A stretch of 46,251 nucleotides of DNA from Pseudomonadota bacterium (GCA_021801705.1 JAJYXP010000015.1:1-46251), one strand, 5' to 3'. Numbered from the stretch's first letter, positions 8,674 through 17,103 are shown. Numbers and translations: made by a program. Notes: generated by a model from the sequence alone, not told the origin.

Positions 8674-9540
8674 ATGATCTTCGAATCCTTGCAATCTTCC
8701 CCGATGCTCTTCATCAGCGCGTCCACGATCCTGGGCCTGATGGTAGGGAGTTTTTTGAATGTCGTCATCCATCGGCTGCCCAGGATGATGGAACGCGAAT
8801 GGCGCGAGCAATGCAGCGCCCTGTCCGCCGGTCACGGCGAGATGGGCGGGGAATGCGCCGCGCCCTATAATCTGGTTGTACCGCGCTCGGCCTGCCCGTC
8901 TTGCGGCCACACGATTTCTGCGCGTGAAAACGTCCCGGTCATTTCCTGGCTGATTTTGCGCGGGCGCTGTGCGCACTGCAAGGCCCCGATCAGCCCGCGC
9001 TATCCGGTTGTCGAAGCGCTGACCGGCCTGTTGAGCGGCTTTGTCGCCTGGCATTTCGGCTTCGGCCCGGCCGCCCTAACCGCCTTGCTGTTGACATGGT
9101 CGCTGATCGCGCTGACCTTCATCGACTTCGATACCCAACTGCTGCCCGACAGCATCACCCAGCCGCTGATCTGGCTCGGCCTGCTGTGCAACCTCAACGG
9201 TCTGTTCACCACGCTCGGCTCCGCCCTGATCGGGGCGGTAGCGGGCTACCTGACGCTCTGGAGCATTTACTGGCTGTTCAGGCTGGCGGCAAAGAAAGAA
9301 GGCATGGGCTACGGCGATTTCAAGCTGCTGGCGGCGATCGGCGCCTGGCTGGGCTGGCAGATGCTGCCGCTGGTTATCCTGCTCTCTTCGCTGGTCGGAG
9401 CGGCGGTCGGCATTTCGCTGATTCTGTTTGCCGGCCACGGCCGCCAGATTCCCATCCCCTTCGGACCCTACCTTGCCGGGGGCGGCCTGATTGCCCTGCT
9501 GTGGGGCAAGCAGATCACCCAGGCTTACCTGGGACTTTAA
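8674..9540 (+). CDS. pilD: Prepilin leader peptidase / N-methyltransferase PilD
   Basis: 288 aa polytopic membrane aspartyl protease that cleaves the leader of type IV prepilins and N-methylates the new N-terminus. The start of the cytoplasmic loop is GSFLNVVIHRLPRMMEREW. Four zinc-type cysteines (C74, C77, C99, C102) lie in ACPSCG and RCAHCK. The catalytic aspartates of the family are D151 (in FIDFDTQLLPDS) and D215 (in GYGDFK); their 64-residue spacing matches that known for TcpJ. Its Shine-Dalgarno lies in the heptamer array just upstream. Confidence 0.97.
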   Translation: MIFESLQSSPMLFISASTILGLMVGSFLNVVIHRLPRMMEREWREQCSALSAGHGEMGGECAAPYNLVVPRSACPSCGHTISARENVPVISWLILRGRCAHCKAPISPRYPVVEALTGLLSGFVAWHFGFGPAALTALLLTWSLIALTFIDFDTQLLPDSITQPLIWLGLLCNLNGLFTTLGSALIGAVAGYLTLWSIYWLFRLAAKKEGMGYGDFKLLAAIGAWLGWQMLPLVILLSSLVGAAVGISLILFAGHGRQIPIPFGPYLAGGGLIALLWGKQITQAYLGL

Positions 9541-9558
9541 ACCCCAAAAAAGCAGTTC

Positions 9559-9692
9559 AGCCACGGATTAACACAGATGTACACAGATTATCAATGAGTT
9601 ACCTTTCCCATCTCAAGCACCTTTCCGGCAAATGGATTGTTGCCATAACACATTGTTTTATCGGTGTTCATCCGTGTTCATCTGTGGCTAAT
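9559..9692. repeat. Dispersed inverted repeat between pilD and coaE
   Basis: The 157-bp gap begins with AGCCACGGATTAACACAGAT (9559 on) and ends with an imperfect complement read as ATCTGTGGCTAAT (to 9692). The internal ACACAGAT/ACACGGAT period is repeated within each arm. This is the style of an intergenic dispersed repeat rather than a gene. The right arm stops 5 bp before the coaE ATG. Confidence 0.6.
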
Positions 9693-9697
9693 CATCG

Positions 9698-10300
9698 ATG
9701 TTAGTTATCGGCCTCACCGGCGGCATTGGCTGCGGCAAAAGCAGCGCCGCCAGGATTTTCGCCGGGCTGGGCGCCGCCGTGATCGACACCGACGAGATCG
9801 CGCACCGCCTGACCGAAAGGAATACTCCGGCCCTTGCGGCCATCATCGCGGGGTTCGGCGCAGACCTTGTATTGCCGGACGGTAGCCTGGACCGCGCCAA
9901 ACTGCGCAAACTTGTATTTTTCGACCCTGCGGCCAAGGAAAGGCTGGAAGCGATTCTTCACCCCCTGATCAGGCAGCAGGCACTCTCCGAAATGGCTGCG
10001 GCACAGGGGCCTTACCTGTTGCTCGTGGTTCCGCTATTGTTTGAAACCGGCACCTATCACGATCTGGTGGACCGCATACTGGTGGTGGACTGCGACGAAA
10101 GCCAGCAGATTTCCCGGGCCATGGCGCGCAGCGGCCTTTCCGCCGATGAAGTTCGCGCCATCATGGCGAACCAGATTTCCCGCGCGGAACGCATCAGACA
10201 AGCTGACGACATATTGCCCAACCGGGGCAGCCGCGAAAATTTCGAACAACATGTTAAGATACTGCATCAGCATTACCTGACGCTGACGCAGCGGCACTAG
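9698..10300 (+). CDS. coaE: Dephospho-CoA kinase
   Basis: 200 aa. It catalyses the last step of coenzyme A synthesis, ATP-dependent 3'-phosphorylation of dephospho-CoA. The P-loop GLTGGIGCGKS occupies residues 5-15, followed by the family's GAAVIDTDEIAHRL and HPLIRQQ segments, VVPLLFETG, and VDRILVVDC near the middle. coaE after pilD and before zapD/yacG is a conserved proteobacterial order. The start ATG at 9698 is adjacent to the repeat, and I see no strong Shine-Dalgarno. Confidence 0.97.
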   Translation: MLVIGLTGGIGCGKSSAARIFAGLGAAVIDTDEIAHRLTERNTPALAAIIAGFGADLVLPDGSLDRAKLRKLVFFDPAAKERLEAILHPLIRQQALSEMAAAQGPYLLLVVPLLFETGTYHDLVDRILVVDCDESQQISRAMARSGLSADEVRAIMANQISRAERIRQADDILPNRGSRENFEQHVKILHQHYLTLTQRH

Positions 10301-10409
10301 CCAAAAGCGCGGGCGCCGCACCGCGAAAACCCAAAATGATTCAAAGCATCATGTAATTAAGTTAATACAGACAAATGCCAAATCGCTTATAATTCTGCTG
10401 AATTGGATA

Positions 10410-11186
10410 TTGCCGACCCCCGGGCTGACATTGATCATTTACGACTACCCCCTTAACGAACGGATTCGCACTCTCCTGCGATTGGAGGACTTGTATGCCA
10501 AGGCGCATTATTTCGCCTCCCAGTCGCATCAGATGGAGCACCATGCAGCCCTGCTGACCCTGTTCGAGATTCTGGAAGTCGCCTGCCGTGCCGACCTCAA
10601 ATCCGAACTGCTGCAGGAACTCGAACGCCAGAAACAAACCCTGGAAGCGCTACGCAAGAACCCCGCCATTTCGGAAGAGGCACTGGACGAGGTGCTGCAC
10701 GACATCGACAATGTCGCTGGCCGCTTGCGCAGCTTACCCGGGAAAATCGGCCAGCACCTGCGCGAAAACGAGTGGCTGATGAGCATCAAGCAGCGCACCA
10801 CCATCCCCGGCGGCGTGTGCGAATTCGATCTGCCCTCCTACCATTTCTGGTTAAACCAGGATGAAGATCTGCGACGCCAGGACTTGCTGGCGTGGCTGGC
10901 ACCGATGTTGCCGATCAGGGATGGCTTGAAAATCGTCCTGCGCATGCTGCGCGACAGCGGAAAATCCAGCCGCCACACTGCAAAACAAGGCGCGTTCCAG
11001 CAAATGCTCAGCGGCAAGGTGGCGCAGATGCTGCGCATTGGAATCCCGCACAATCTGCCCTGCTTCCCCGAGATCAGCGCCAACAAATACGCCCTCAACA
11101 TCCGCTTCACTTCCCTCGGCAGCCCTCAAAAATCGCGAACGTGCGAAATCGATCTCGAATTCGACCTGACCCTGTGCAATCTGTAG
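10410..11186 (+). CDS. zapD: Cell division protein ZapD (FtsZ-bundling, DUF1342)
   Basis: About 258 aa, recognised from YDYPLNERIRTLLRLEDLY and the following helical region, GVCEFDLPSYHFWL, and the C-terminal strands RFTSLGSP and CEIDLEFDLTLCNL. ZapD crosslinks FtsZ filaments at the Z ring in the cytoplasm. No ATG is available at the N-terminus; the frame can begin at TTG 10410 or TTG 10431 (the latter gives LIIYDYPLNER and matches the usual family start better), so initiation is non-ATG. It lies between coaE and yacG, a common order. Confidence 0.92.
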   Translation: MPTPGLTLIIYDYPLNERIRTLLRLEDLYAKAHYFASQSHQMEHHAALLTLFEILEVACRADLKSELLQELERQKQTLEALRKNPAISEEALDEVLHDIDNVAGRLRSLPGKIGQHLRENEWLMSIKQRTTIPGGVCEFDLPSYHFWLNQDEDLRRQDLLAWLAPMLPIRDGLKIVLRMLRDSGKSSRHTAKQGAFQQMLSGKVAQMLRIGIPHNLPCFPEISANKYALNIRFTSLGSPQKSRTCEIDLEFDLTLCNL

Positions 11187-11218
11187 ACCTGGCATTTAAC
11201 ATGCTTGACGCACTAGTT

Positions 11219-11329
11219 GTCAGTCAACTTAAAACGACTGTACGTTCTTTGTAGGTGCGAATTCATTCGCACATTTGGCCGAATGAATTCGGCCCTACAA
11301 GAAAAAATCACGCAAATTCAACATGACTG
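11219..11329 (+). repeat. Bipartite palindromic REP-like element, copy A
   Basis: Two adjacent perfect palindromic stems, GTGCGAATTCATTCGCAC (11255-11272) and GGCCGAATGAATTCGGCC (11278-11294), are flanked by TGTAGG and CCTACA. Outer sequence (ACTGTACGTTCTT on the left) is shared with a reverse-complement copy at 46007-46115. The roughly 110-bp length and twin hairpins fit a REP/BIME or MITE-like dispersed repeat. It lies between zapD and yacG. Confidence 0.85.
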
Positions 11330-11339
11330 ACTACCCGCC

Positions 11340-11546
11340 ATGAATTCCCGGAAAAAACCCTTGCCACCCACCGTGCCCTGCCCGATCTGCGGCAAGCCCG
11401 CCATTTTCAGCCCGGAAAACCGCTTCCGCCCATTTTGCTCGGAACGCTGCAAGTTGATAGATCTCGGGCAATGGGCAACGGAAGCTTACAGCATCCCGCT
11501 GGAGGAAGGCGAACCGGAAAATAATGAGGGGGAAAAACCGAATTAG
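11340..11546 (+). CDS. yacG: DNA gyrase inhibitor / zinc-binding protein YacG
   Basis: 68 aa. A four-cysteine zinc site is visible (C14, C17, C33, C37) in PCPICGKP and [14 protein letters not shown], followed by WATEAYSIP, the YacG signature. YacG binds GyrB and inhibits gyrase in E. coli. The acidic tail ([11 protein letters not shown]) is typical. Its stop overlaps the stop of the convergent minus-strand gene by a few bases. Confidence 0.95.
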   Translation: MNSRKKPLPPTVPCPICGKPAIFSPENRFRPFCSERCKLIDLGQWATEAYSIPLEEGEPENNEGEKPN

Positions 11547-11974
11547 CGCCTGGCGGCGGAGAAGGGGATTTTAAGCTTCGCGCCGTCCAGTTCCAGCGTC
11601 AGATCCCACGCACTTGTACCGCTGACGCATACCGGCAAAATGATCTTGCCGTGCCACACGCCATCTGCCGCACGCTGCAAGGAGTAATGGTTGGGCCCCA
11701 TATCCATGCCCCGCATGGAAAAGTCGGCGGAGACGCGCTCCGCGCCCGGCGCCTTAACCGCCAGGTCGAAGGGCTGGAGGGGTAGCGGGGCAGGCGAAAA
11801 CCTGATCTCCACCCTCCCGCTCCGGAACGGCACCAGGCAGCCCGCAACCGGATCCGCGCACTGCGCCATCGGCACCGGCCCGCCGGCATTACGGCCGATA
11901 AAGCGAGGCAAGCCGAGCGCCAGCATCAACGGCAAGAGCAACAACAGGAACGGCAGCAGTTTTTTTACGTTCAT
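11543..11974 (-). CDS. Small exported/membrane-anchored protein, FixH/YtkA-like
   Basis: 143 aa from [19 protein letters not shown], an obvious signal or anchor segment; the longer open frame upstream overlaps the next gene and is not needed. The exported part is a small beta domain. It contains VEIRFSPAP, then [16 protein letters not shown], whose Met-rich MxMGxN pattern resembles FixH/YtkA-like domains that sit near copper or cytochrome oxidase systems. A hexa-cysteine-free ALPVCVSG-type segment is near the end. The copper link is only suggestive. It lies 2 bp downstream of the Nudix-ThiE gene, so probably the last gene of the argJ-led operon. Confidence 0.7.
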   Translation of the reverse strand: MNVKKLLPFLLLLLPLMLALGLPRFIGRNAGGPVPMAQCADPVAGCLVPFRSGRVEIRFSPAPLPLQPFDLAVKAPGAERVSADFSMRGMDMGPNHYSLQRAADGVWHGKIILPVCVSGTSAWDLTLELDGAKLKIPFSAARR

Positions 11975-11976
11975 TG

Positions 11977-12918
11977 TTAAACTTCCTGCCAAACGCCGCG
12001 CAGCATGGCAATGCCGTGGGCACCGTAGCGCCATGCCTCATCCAAGTCGGCCCCGGAAATACCGCCCAAGGCATAGACCGGCATGGGCAGGCCTGCCACC
12101 AGTTGAGCGAACCCCTCCCAGCCCAGGGTAGTCGCGCCGGGGTGGCTCAAAGTCGGCTTGACGGGTGACAGCAGGGCAAAATCCAGCTCCATCCCGGCGG
12201 CCCGCTCCAGTTCCCGCCGGTCATGGCAGGAAGCGCCCACCAGCCCGATTTCCGGCCGTGCGCTCAGCGCAAACAATTGCGCCGAGCTCAACTGCACCCC
12301 GTCCGCACCCACTTCCCGGGCAAACTCCAAATCTCTGTTCACCACCACACGGGCGCCATGGGCATGCGCCCGCCGTACCACCTCGATCGCAAAACGCCGT
12401 AAATCTTCCATCCCCATTTCCTTTTCGCGCACCTGGATCAGCTTGATCCCTTTTTTCAGTGCCGCGTCCAGGCGCTCCAGAAACTGCTTCGGGCCGAATT
12501 CTGTGGCGTGGGTGATCGCATACACCGGGGGCAGGTTGAGCGCGCTCAGAATAGGCCCATTGGCCGGCAGCAGCGGCGTTACTGTCACCTTGTCGGGGTA
12601 TTGCCAGGATAGGCGCTGGGTTTCCTTGCCATGAGGCTCGCCGTGCCAGCGCACCACGCGGAAGAAATGCAGCCGCACGGTGGCATGAGGATAGGCATAG
12701 ATACGGGTCAGCCAGGGATGGGCAGTATCCACCTCTATGCCCAGTTCCTCGTGCAGCTCGCGCACCAGGGCGTACAGGGGCGATTCGCCCGCTTCGATTT
12801 TTCCGCCGGGGAACTCCCACCAGCCGGCATAAGGCTTCCCGGCCGGCCGCTCCGCCAGCAGAAATTCACCGCCGGGCTTCTGCACCACGGCGGCGGCGAC
12901 TTCAAGGGGCGCGTTCAT
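11977..12918 (-). CDS. Nudix hydrolase fused to ThiE-like domain
   Basis: 313 aa from [13 protein letters not shown]. Residues 1-135 are a MutT-type Nudix domain with the complete box (G39 x5 E45 x7 R53-E54 x2 E57-E58, in GKIEAGESPLYALVRELHEE) for 8-oxo-dGTP type pyrophosphohydrolysis. Residues ~150-313 are a thiamine phosphate synthase-like TIM barrel (VREKEM, VVVNRDLEFA, GADGVQLSS, ALGGISGADL). This fusion is a known proteobacterial arrangement; whether the ThiE-like half makes thiamine phosphate is doubtful because dedicated thi genes are absent here. The start overlaps the stop of the ATPase gene by 4 bp. Confidence 0.92.
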   Translation of the reverse strand: MNAPLEVAAAVVQKPGGEFLLAERPAGKPYAGWWEFPGGKIEAGESPLYALVRELHEELGIEVDTAHPWLTRIYAYPHATVRLHFFRVVRWHGEPHGKETQRLSWQYPDKVTVTPLLPANGPILSALNLPPVYAITHATEFGPKQFLERLDAALKKGIKLIQVREKEMGMEDLRRFAIEVVRRAHAHGARVVVNRDLEFAREVGADGVQLSSAQLFALSARPEIGLVGASCHDRRELERAAGMELDFALLSPVKPTLSHPGATTLGWEGFAQLVAGLPMPVYALGGISGADLDEAWRYGAHGIAMLRGVWQEV

Positions 12919-13802
12919 CCTGTGCCTTTCACGCCGTGGCGCCCGGCCCAGTCGCGCGCGAACTGCCACGCCACACGGCCGCTGCGCGAGCCACGCGCAA
13001 GCGCCCACTGCAGCGCCTCACGGCGCACCGCCTCGGGGTCGATGCATGGAGCCCGGAAAGCATCGAGCCAGTGCTGGGCGATGGCGAGATACTGGTCCTG
13101 GTCGAAGGGATAGAACGACAGCCACAGGCCGAAACGCTCGGACAGGGAGACTTTTTCCTCCGTCACCTCGGCAGGATGCAGTTCCCCGTCCTCATGGCGG
13201 GCATCAAGATTTTCCGCCATGTATTCCGGCATCAAGTGGCGCCGGTTGGAGGTGGCGTAAACCAGCACATTGTCCCCGGTGCCGCTCACCGTGCCGTCCA
13301 GCGCCACCTTGAGCGCCTTGTAGCCGGGCTCGTTGGCCTCGAAGGACAAGTCGTCGCAATAAAGGATGAAGCGCTCGGGGCGCGAGTAAAGCAGATCCGC
13401 GATATCGGGCAGATCGATGAGGTCGTGCTTGTCCACCTCGATCAGGCGCAAGCCCTTGGGGGCATACTTGTTGAGCAACGCCTTCACCAGGGAGGACTTC
13501 CCGGTGCCGCGCGCGCCGGTGAGAAGCACGTTGTTGGCCGGCCGCCCTTCAACGAACTGGCGCGTATTGCGGTCGATGAGTTTCTTCTGCTCCTCGATAT
13601 CCCTCAGGTCCGACAGACGAATGCGGTGGATGTGGGCAACCGGCTGAAGATGGCCGAGCGTGCCGCGCTTGCGCCAGCGGAAGGCGCGCGCCGAACGCCA
13701 ATCCGTGGCCGGCGGAACGGGCGGGAACACCCCTTCAAGCCGTGCCAGCAGGCCCTCGGCGCGGGCGATCAGGCTGACCAGTTCAGGAGCGATACTCGGC
13801 AT
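12915..13802 (-). CDS. AAA-type ATPase, DUF815 family
   Basis: 295 aa. Walker [10 protein letters not shown] at residues 96-104, a Walker B-like [11 protein letters not shown] near 145, and the sensor-like [15 protein letters not shown]. This pattern, with the [22 protein letters not shown] context, is the DUF815 family of cytoplasmic AAA ATPases of unknown role. It lies between argJ and the Nudix-ThiE gene, an order common in betaproteobacteria. It overlaps both neighbours (20 bp with argJ, 4 bp with Nudix-ThiE), indicating one operon. Confidence 0.9.
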   Translation of the reverse strand: MPSIAPELVSLIARAEGLLARLEGVFPPVPPATDWRSARAFRWRKRGTLGHLQPVAHIHRIRLSDLRDIEEQKKLIDRNTRQFVEGRPANNVLLTGARGTGKSSLVKALLNKYAPKGLRLIEVDKHDLIDLPDIADLLYSRPERFILYCDDLSFEANEPGYKALKVALDGTVSGTGDNVLVYATSNRRHLMPEYMAENLDARHEDGELHPAEVTEEKVSLSERFGLWLSFYPFDQDQYLAIAQHWLDAFRAPCIDPEAVRREALQWALARGSRSGRVAWQFARDWAGRHGVKGTG

Positions 13803-15012
13803 TGATCTTCACGTAATCGTAGGAAAAATCGCAGGTCCATACGGTGGCCGCGGCCGCTCCGCGGCCGAGCACCACCCGCACGGCAATCTCGGATTCCCGC
13901 ATCACCCGCTGGCCGTCCTGCTCCTGGTAACTAGCCGCCCGGCCGCCGTTCTCGGCCACCAGCACGTCTCCCAGATAGAGCTTGATCTTGTCCACATCCA
14001 GGTCGGCGATTCCGGCGTAGCCGATGGCAGCCAGAATCCGCCCCAGGTTGGGATCGGAGGCGAAGAAAGCGGTTTTAACCAAAGGGGAATGAGCGATGGC
14101 ATAGGCTACCTGGCGGCATTCCGCCCCGCTTGCGCCCCCCTCCACCGCGATGGTCATGAACTTGGTCGCCCCTTCGCCATCCCGGACAATCGCCTGGGCC
14201 AGCATCTGCGCCACATCAACCACCGCATCGCGCAGGGCTGCGTATTCCCGGCTCGCGCCATCCGTGATTTCCGCCGCGCCCGCCTCGCCGGTGGCGATCA
14301 GCATGAAGGAATCGTTGGTGGAGGTATCGCCGTCCACCGTGATGCAGTTGAAGGAACGGTCGGCGGCATGGCGCACCATCGCCTCCAGCAGCGGCTGGCT
14401 GACCGCCGCGTCGGTAGCCACATAGCCGAGCATGGTCGCCATGTTGGGATGGATCATGCCGGAGCCCTTGGCGATGCCGGTGATCGTCACCAGCGCGCCC
14501 CCCAGGCTGATTTGCTTCGACGCCGCCTTGGGCACAATGTCGGTGGTCATGATTGCCTGGGCCGCATTGAACCAGTTATTTTCTTTCAGGTCGGCCACCG
14601 CCGCCGGCAGGCCGGCAATAATCTTCTCCACCGGCAGCGGCTCCAGAATCACGCCGGTGGAAAAAGGCAACACCTGCTCTTCCGCACAGCTCAGCAATTT
14701 CGCCGCTTCGCCGCAAGTGCGGCGGGCGCGATTCAAACCATCCTCGCCGGTGCCGGCATTGGCGTTGCCGGTGTTCACCACCAGTGCCCGGATGCCTTTT
14801 CCCGCACCAAGATGGGTTTTGCACAAGCTGACCGGCGCGGCACAAAAACGGTTCTGGGTGAACACGCCCGCCACGCGAGCCTTGTCGCCCAGACGCATCA
14901 CCAGCAAATCCTTGCGATTGGCCTTCTTGATGCCGGCTTCGGCGACGCCGAGGGCAATGCCTTTGACCGGCAGCAATTGATCGGGGTTGGGTGGTGCGAG
15001 GTTGACGGGCAT
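13783..15012 (-). CDS. argJ: Bifunctional glutamate N-acetyltransferase / amino-acid N-acetyltransferase ArgJ
   Basis: 409 aa. ArgJ transfers acetyl from N-acetylornithine to glutamate, recycling the acetyl group in arginine synthesis (and in bifunctional forms also uses acetyl-CoA). The self-cleavage site is visible as [13 protein letters not shown], with Ala192-Thr193 as the scissile pair; Thr193 becomes the N-terminal nucleophile of the beta chain. Other markers are NTGNANAGTG and TTDIVPKAA. First gene of the argJ-ATPase-Nudix/ThiE operon. Confidence 0.97.
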   Translation of the reverse strand: MPVNLAPPNPDQLLPVKGIALGVAEAGIKKANRKDLLVMRLGDKARVAGVFTQNRFCAAPVSLCKTHLGAGKGIRALVVNTGNANAGTGEDGLNRARRTCGEAAKLLSCAEEQVLPFSTGVILEPLPVEKIIAGLPAAVADLKENNWFNAAQAIMTTDIVPKAASKQISLGGALVTITGIAKGSGMIHPNMATMLGYVATDAAVSQPLLEAMVRHAADRSFNCITVDGDTSTNDSFMLIATGEAGAAEITDGASREYAALRDAVVDVAQMLAQAIVRDGEGATKFMTIAVEGGASGAECRQVAYAIAHSPLVKTAFFASDPNLGRILAAIGYAGIADLDVDKIKLYLGDVLVAENGGRAASYQEQDGQRVMRESEIAVRVVLGRGAAAATVWTCDFSYDYVKINAEYRS

Positions 15013-15080
15013 GGCAATCCTAATGCGAAAAAATGAGCAAATACCGCTATTTTACGGAATTATCCCATAAAAAGCAGTTG

Positions 15081-15098
15081 AACCGCCAAGACGCCAAG
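15081..15098. repeat. 18-bp dispersed repeat, left copy
   Basis: AACCGCCAAGACGCCAAG at 15081-15098 has its exact reverse complement at 17187-17204, bracketing the RHH/transposase patch, and a degenerate copy near 45068-45082. The rest of the 144-bp argJ upstream gap shows no further feature. Confidence 0.7.
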
Positions 15099-15156
15099 TA
15101 CCCTACACTTGGCTTAAGCAAGTGCCATTTATGGAAGGCCGTTTTCCTTTGCATGC

Positions 15157-15345
15157 TCACTTGATTCGTTTGTGTTCGCTTGCGCGCATCAAAAGCTCGA
15201 TTGTCGTCTCCATCCTTATCATGCGCTCAGTCAGATTCTCAATTTTGGCTTGCTGCGCTTTAATGACCTCACCTTGACGAACAACCCTGTCCTCCAGCTT
15301 GATCATTGACGTCAAGGCGCCCCATACACGTTCTGTAACACCCAT
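15157..15345 (-). CDS. Small coiled-coil protein of unknown function
   Basis: 62 aa from the ATG at 15343-15345, which overlaps the stop of the upstream gene (TGATG), with GGAAGG as Shine-Dalgarno. The middle (LEDRVVRQGEVIKAQQAKIE and onward) has a heptad-like pattern and should form a single helix or coiled coil; the tail is basic (EHKRIK). I do not recognise a family. Tight coupling to the preceding RHH-like gene suggests the two act together, for instance as a regulatory pair or a toxin-antitoxin-like or mobile-element remnant. Confidence 0.55.
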   Translation of the reverse strand: MGVTERVWGALTSMIKLEDRVVRQGEVIKAQQAKIENLTERMIRMETTIELLMRASEHKRIK

Positions 15346-15641
15346 CACGCAGCCTTCCTGCCCTTGTCAGCCTTGGCTTCCATCGCGGCGATTCGCTTGT
15401 TGCTCGCCTCCACAAACGCCAGCACATCGTCAATCGCATCTGATGCACGGTTTGCAGCCGCCATTGCCGCATCGGCAACGGCACCCAGCTCTTCGTCAGA
15501 CTCCGCCGAATTGTAGGCAGTTGCACCCCGACGCATCAATTCAGACACCGGCAAGCCGAGCCTTTTTGCCTTGGCGCTAATCGCTTTCTTTTCCTGCGGC
15601 GTAGCCTGCACTACAATCCGTTCTATCGCTGCTGCAGCCAT
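15345..15641 (-). CDS. Ribbon-helix-helix-like DNA-binding protein
   Basis: 98 aa from the ATG at 15639-15641 behind a perfect GGAGG (spacing about 7). The N-terminal part has the ribbon-helix-helix pattern: a short strand IERIVVQATPQEKKAISA then helix KRLGLPVSELMRRGA. The C-terminal half is a long Ala-rich helix (VADAAMAAANRASDAIDD and beyond). RHH proteins usually autoregulate through palindromic operators, and one lies 28-50 bp upstream. Could be an antitoxin or a plasmid/element accessory protein; exact role unknown. Confidence 0.6.
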   Translation of the reverse strand: MAAAAIERIVVQATPQEKKAISAKAKRLGLPVSELMRRGATAYNSAESDEELGAVADAAMAAANRASDAIDDVLAFVEASNKRIAAMEAKADKGRKAA

Positions 15642-15668
15642 AATTTCCTCCAATCAAATAAACCATAA

Positions 15669-15691
15669 TGTACATGGACAGTGCATGTACA
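15669..15691. promoter_or_regulatory. Candidate operator for the RHH-like gene
   Basis: TGTACATG (15669-15676) and CATGTACA (15684-15691) form a perfect 8-bp inverted repeat with a 7-bp spacer, just upstream of the RHH-like gene's ribosome-binding site. The location and size suit autorepression by a dimeric or tetrameric RHH protein. Function is inferred. Confidence 0.45.
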
Positions 15692-15842
15692 CATAATATA
15701 CCAAACTTATCCAGGCCATCAAATTTCAGAAAGCGTCAGGCAGCGCAGATCGGCCATCCAGTCATCATTTTTCAAAGAAATAGGGGTCACAAAGAAATAG
15801 GGGTCACACAAAGAAATAGGGGTCAAGTCTTGACATATCATT

Positions 15843-16091
15843 TTATCTCTCTCCCTTGATGACCTTGCTCACCGTTGAATAGTGTACTCCGACATGACGA
15901 GCAATCGCAGCCATGCTATAGCCATAGCCCAGAAAGGCCTTTCTAATGGCCCCGTTGCGCAAGGATTTGTCGCCCTGGACTGTGTTCGTAAACAGGCTTT
16001 CCAAACTTGGCCGGTGCAACAAGCGCTGAGTGCGCGGAATTTCCTTCAAGTCGGAAGCGCATTCAAGAAGCGGGCGCATTTTTTCCACAAA
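15843..16091 (-). pseudogene. Duplicated 3' fragment of the REP-associated transposase gene
   Basis: Sequence 15811-16091 repeats 16094-16374 with a constant 283-bp offset and no differences that I could see. It encodes only the last ~83 residues of the transposase (from FVEKMRPLLE to VIKGER), starting with no proper gene start. Adjacent direct copies indicate a tandem duplication that left the full gene intact upstream. Likely non-functional as protein, although the duplicate includes the C-terminal helix-turn-helix. Confidence 0.8.
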
Positions 16092-16125
16092 CGAAGAAAT
16101 AGGGGTCAAGTCTTGACATATCATT

Positions 16126-16977
16126 TTATCTCTCTCCCTTGATGACCTTGCTCACCGTTGAATAGTGTACTCCGACATGACGAGCAATCGCAGCCATGCT
16201 ATAGCCATAGCCCAGAAAGGCCTTTCTAATGGCCCCGTTGCGCAAGGATTTGTCGCCCTGGACTGTGTTCGTAAACAGGCTTTCCAAACTTGGCCGGTGC
16301 AACAAGCGCTGAGTGCGCGGAATTTCCTTCAAGTCGGAAGCGCATTCAAGAAGCGGGCGCATTTTTTCCACAAAGGCTTCTGATCCTAACAATGCCTGTC
16401 CTTTCACTGCTGACCATGGGGACAAAAGTCCCTGGCCTTCCGCCACAAATGCAGCATAGCGGTGCCTGGCTACGGCTCGCGTTTTAGCAAACTGGCTCAG
16501 TAGCCAGTCTGTTTCGAGCCAACTCGGGTATTTAGTCAGCCCCATGGTTGTCGGGTAGCTGCTCCAGGCATGGTCTTCAATTTGCGTCACCATGCCAGCG
16601 CGCACCGGATTGAGCACAACATAGCGGCACAATTCCAGCAAGTAACTGTCACGCTCCACAACAATCGCCTTGAATCGCCCCTGAAATACATGCCCCACTC
16701 GTCCGTGACGCCGGTTGAAGCGCTGCGTATAAACGCCATTCAATTGGCGCATGCCCAGCGACAGGTTGCCATCTGGTGTCTCAATGAGCAGGTGGTAGTG
16801 ATTGTCCATCAGGCAGTAGGCGTGGCACAGCCAACCGAAGCGCTCTACCGCTTCACCGAGACTGGCGAGGAACAACGCACGATCTTCATCATCAAGAAAG
16901 ATAGGATTCTGTGCGTTACCGCGCGATGTGACGTGATAGATTGCACCGGGAAATTCAAGTCGAAGTTGGCGAGCCAT
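16126..16977 (-). CDS. REP-associated tyrosine transposase (Y1, IS200-like HUH family)
   Basis: 283 aa. N-terminal Y1 transposase domain begins MARQLRLEFPGAIYHVTSRGN; the HUH metal motif is H60-Y61-H62 in MDNHYHLLIETP, and the nucleophile tyrosine lies in RDSYLLELCRYVVLNPVRAG (probably Tyr112). The C-terminal ~90 residues contain GYSMAAIARHVGVHYSTVSK, a helix-turn-helix. Such enzymes nick and join single-stranded hairpins and are believed to spread REP sequences. The gene is complete. Nearest REP-like palindromes are at 11219-11329 and 46007-46115, but its own flanks (GTCAAGTCTTGAC) are the more likely substrates. Confidence 0.9.
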   Translation of the reverse strand: MARQLRLEFPGAIYHVTSRGNAQNPIFLDDEDRALFLASLGEAVERFGWLCHAYCLMDNHYHLLIETPDGNLSLGMRQLNGVYTQRFNRRHGRVGHVFQGRFKAIVVERDSYLLELCRYVVLNPVRAGMVTQIEDHAWSSYPTTMGLTKYPSWLETDWLLSQFAKTRAVARHRYAAFVAEGQGLLSPWSAVKGQALLGSEAFVEKMRPLLECASDLKEIPRTQRLLHRPSLESLFTNTVQGDKSLRNGAIRKAFLGYGYSMAAIARHVGVHYSTVSKVIKGER

Positions 16978-17077
16978 GGGAAAAGATTAGCTTGTCGATA
17001 ACAGTTATGTCAAGACTTGACCCCTTATTCTGTGTGACCCCTTATTCTGTGCTGAGACGATTTCGAAGGGCAATTGT

Positions 17078-17103
17078 GGTTCGACAGGCTCACCACGAAC
17101 GGC
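17078..17103. repeat. TTCGACAGGCTCA-type dispersed repeat
   Basis: GGTTCGACAGGCTCACCACGAAC-like sequence, the same short family (core CCTGAGCCTGTCGAA in reverse) that is inserted in-frame in the large RTX gene and again at about 44826-44851. Here it lies in the 235-bp gap between the transposase element and hlyD, which otherwise contains only the 18-bp repeat below. Confidence 0.65.

Larger units (their letters stand above)
15773..17050 (-). mobile_element. REP-associated transposase element with inverted terminal motifs
   Basis: The left side has three staggered copies of AAAGAAATAGGGGTCA (from about 15774, 15790 and 15808), the last continuing into GGGGTCAAGTCTTGACAT. The right side has the complement ATGTCAAGACTTGACCCC at 17007-17024, followed by a repeated CCCCTTATTCTGTG. 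These inverted ends enclose the transposase gene and its partial duplicate. The motif GTCAAGTCTTGAC is itself palindromic, as expected for sequences recognised by REP-associated HUH enzymes. Confidence 0.75.

Noticed and set aside
8610-8870. Plus-strand frame starting with TQDSGLRTQDSG
   Set aside because: It is only the heptamer repeat translated, then runs into pilD in the wrong frame.
15773-15830. Three short direct repeats (AAAGAAATAGGGGTCA) as a mini CRISPR or iteron
   Set aside because: Spacing of 16-18 bases and continuity with the transposon end motif identify them as reiterated element termini.
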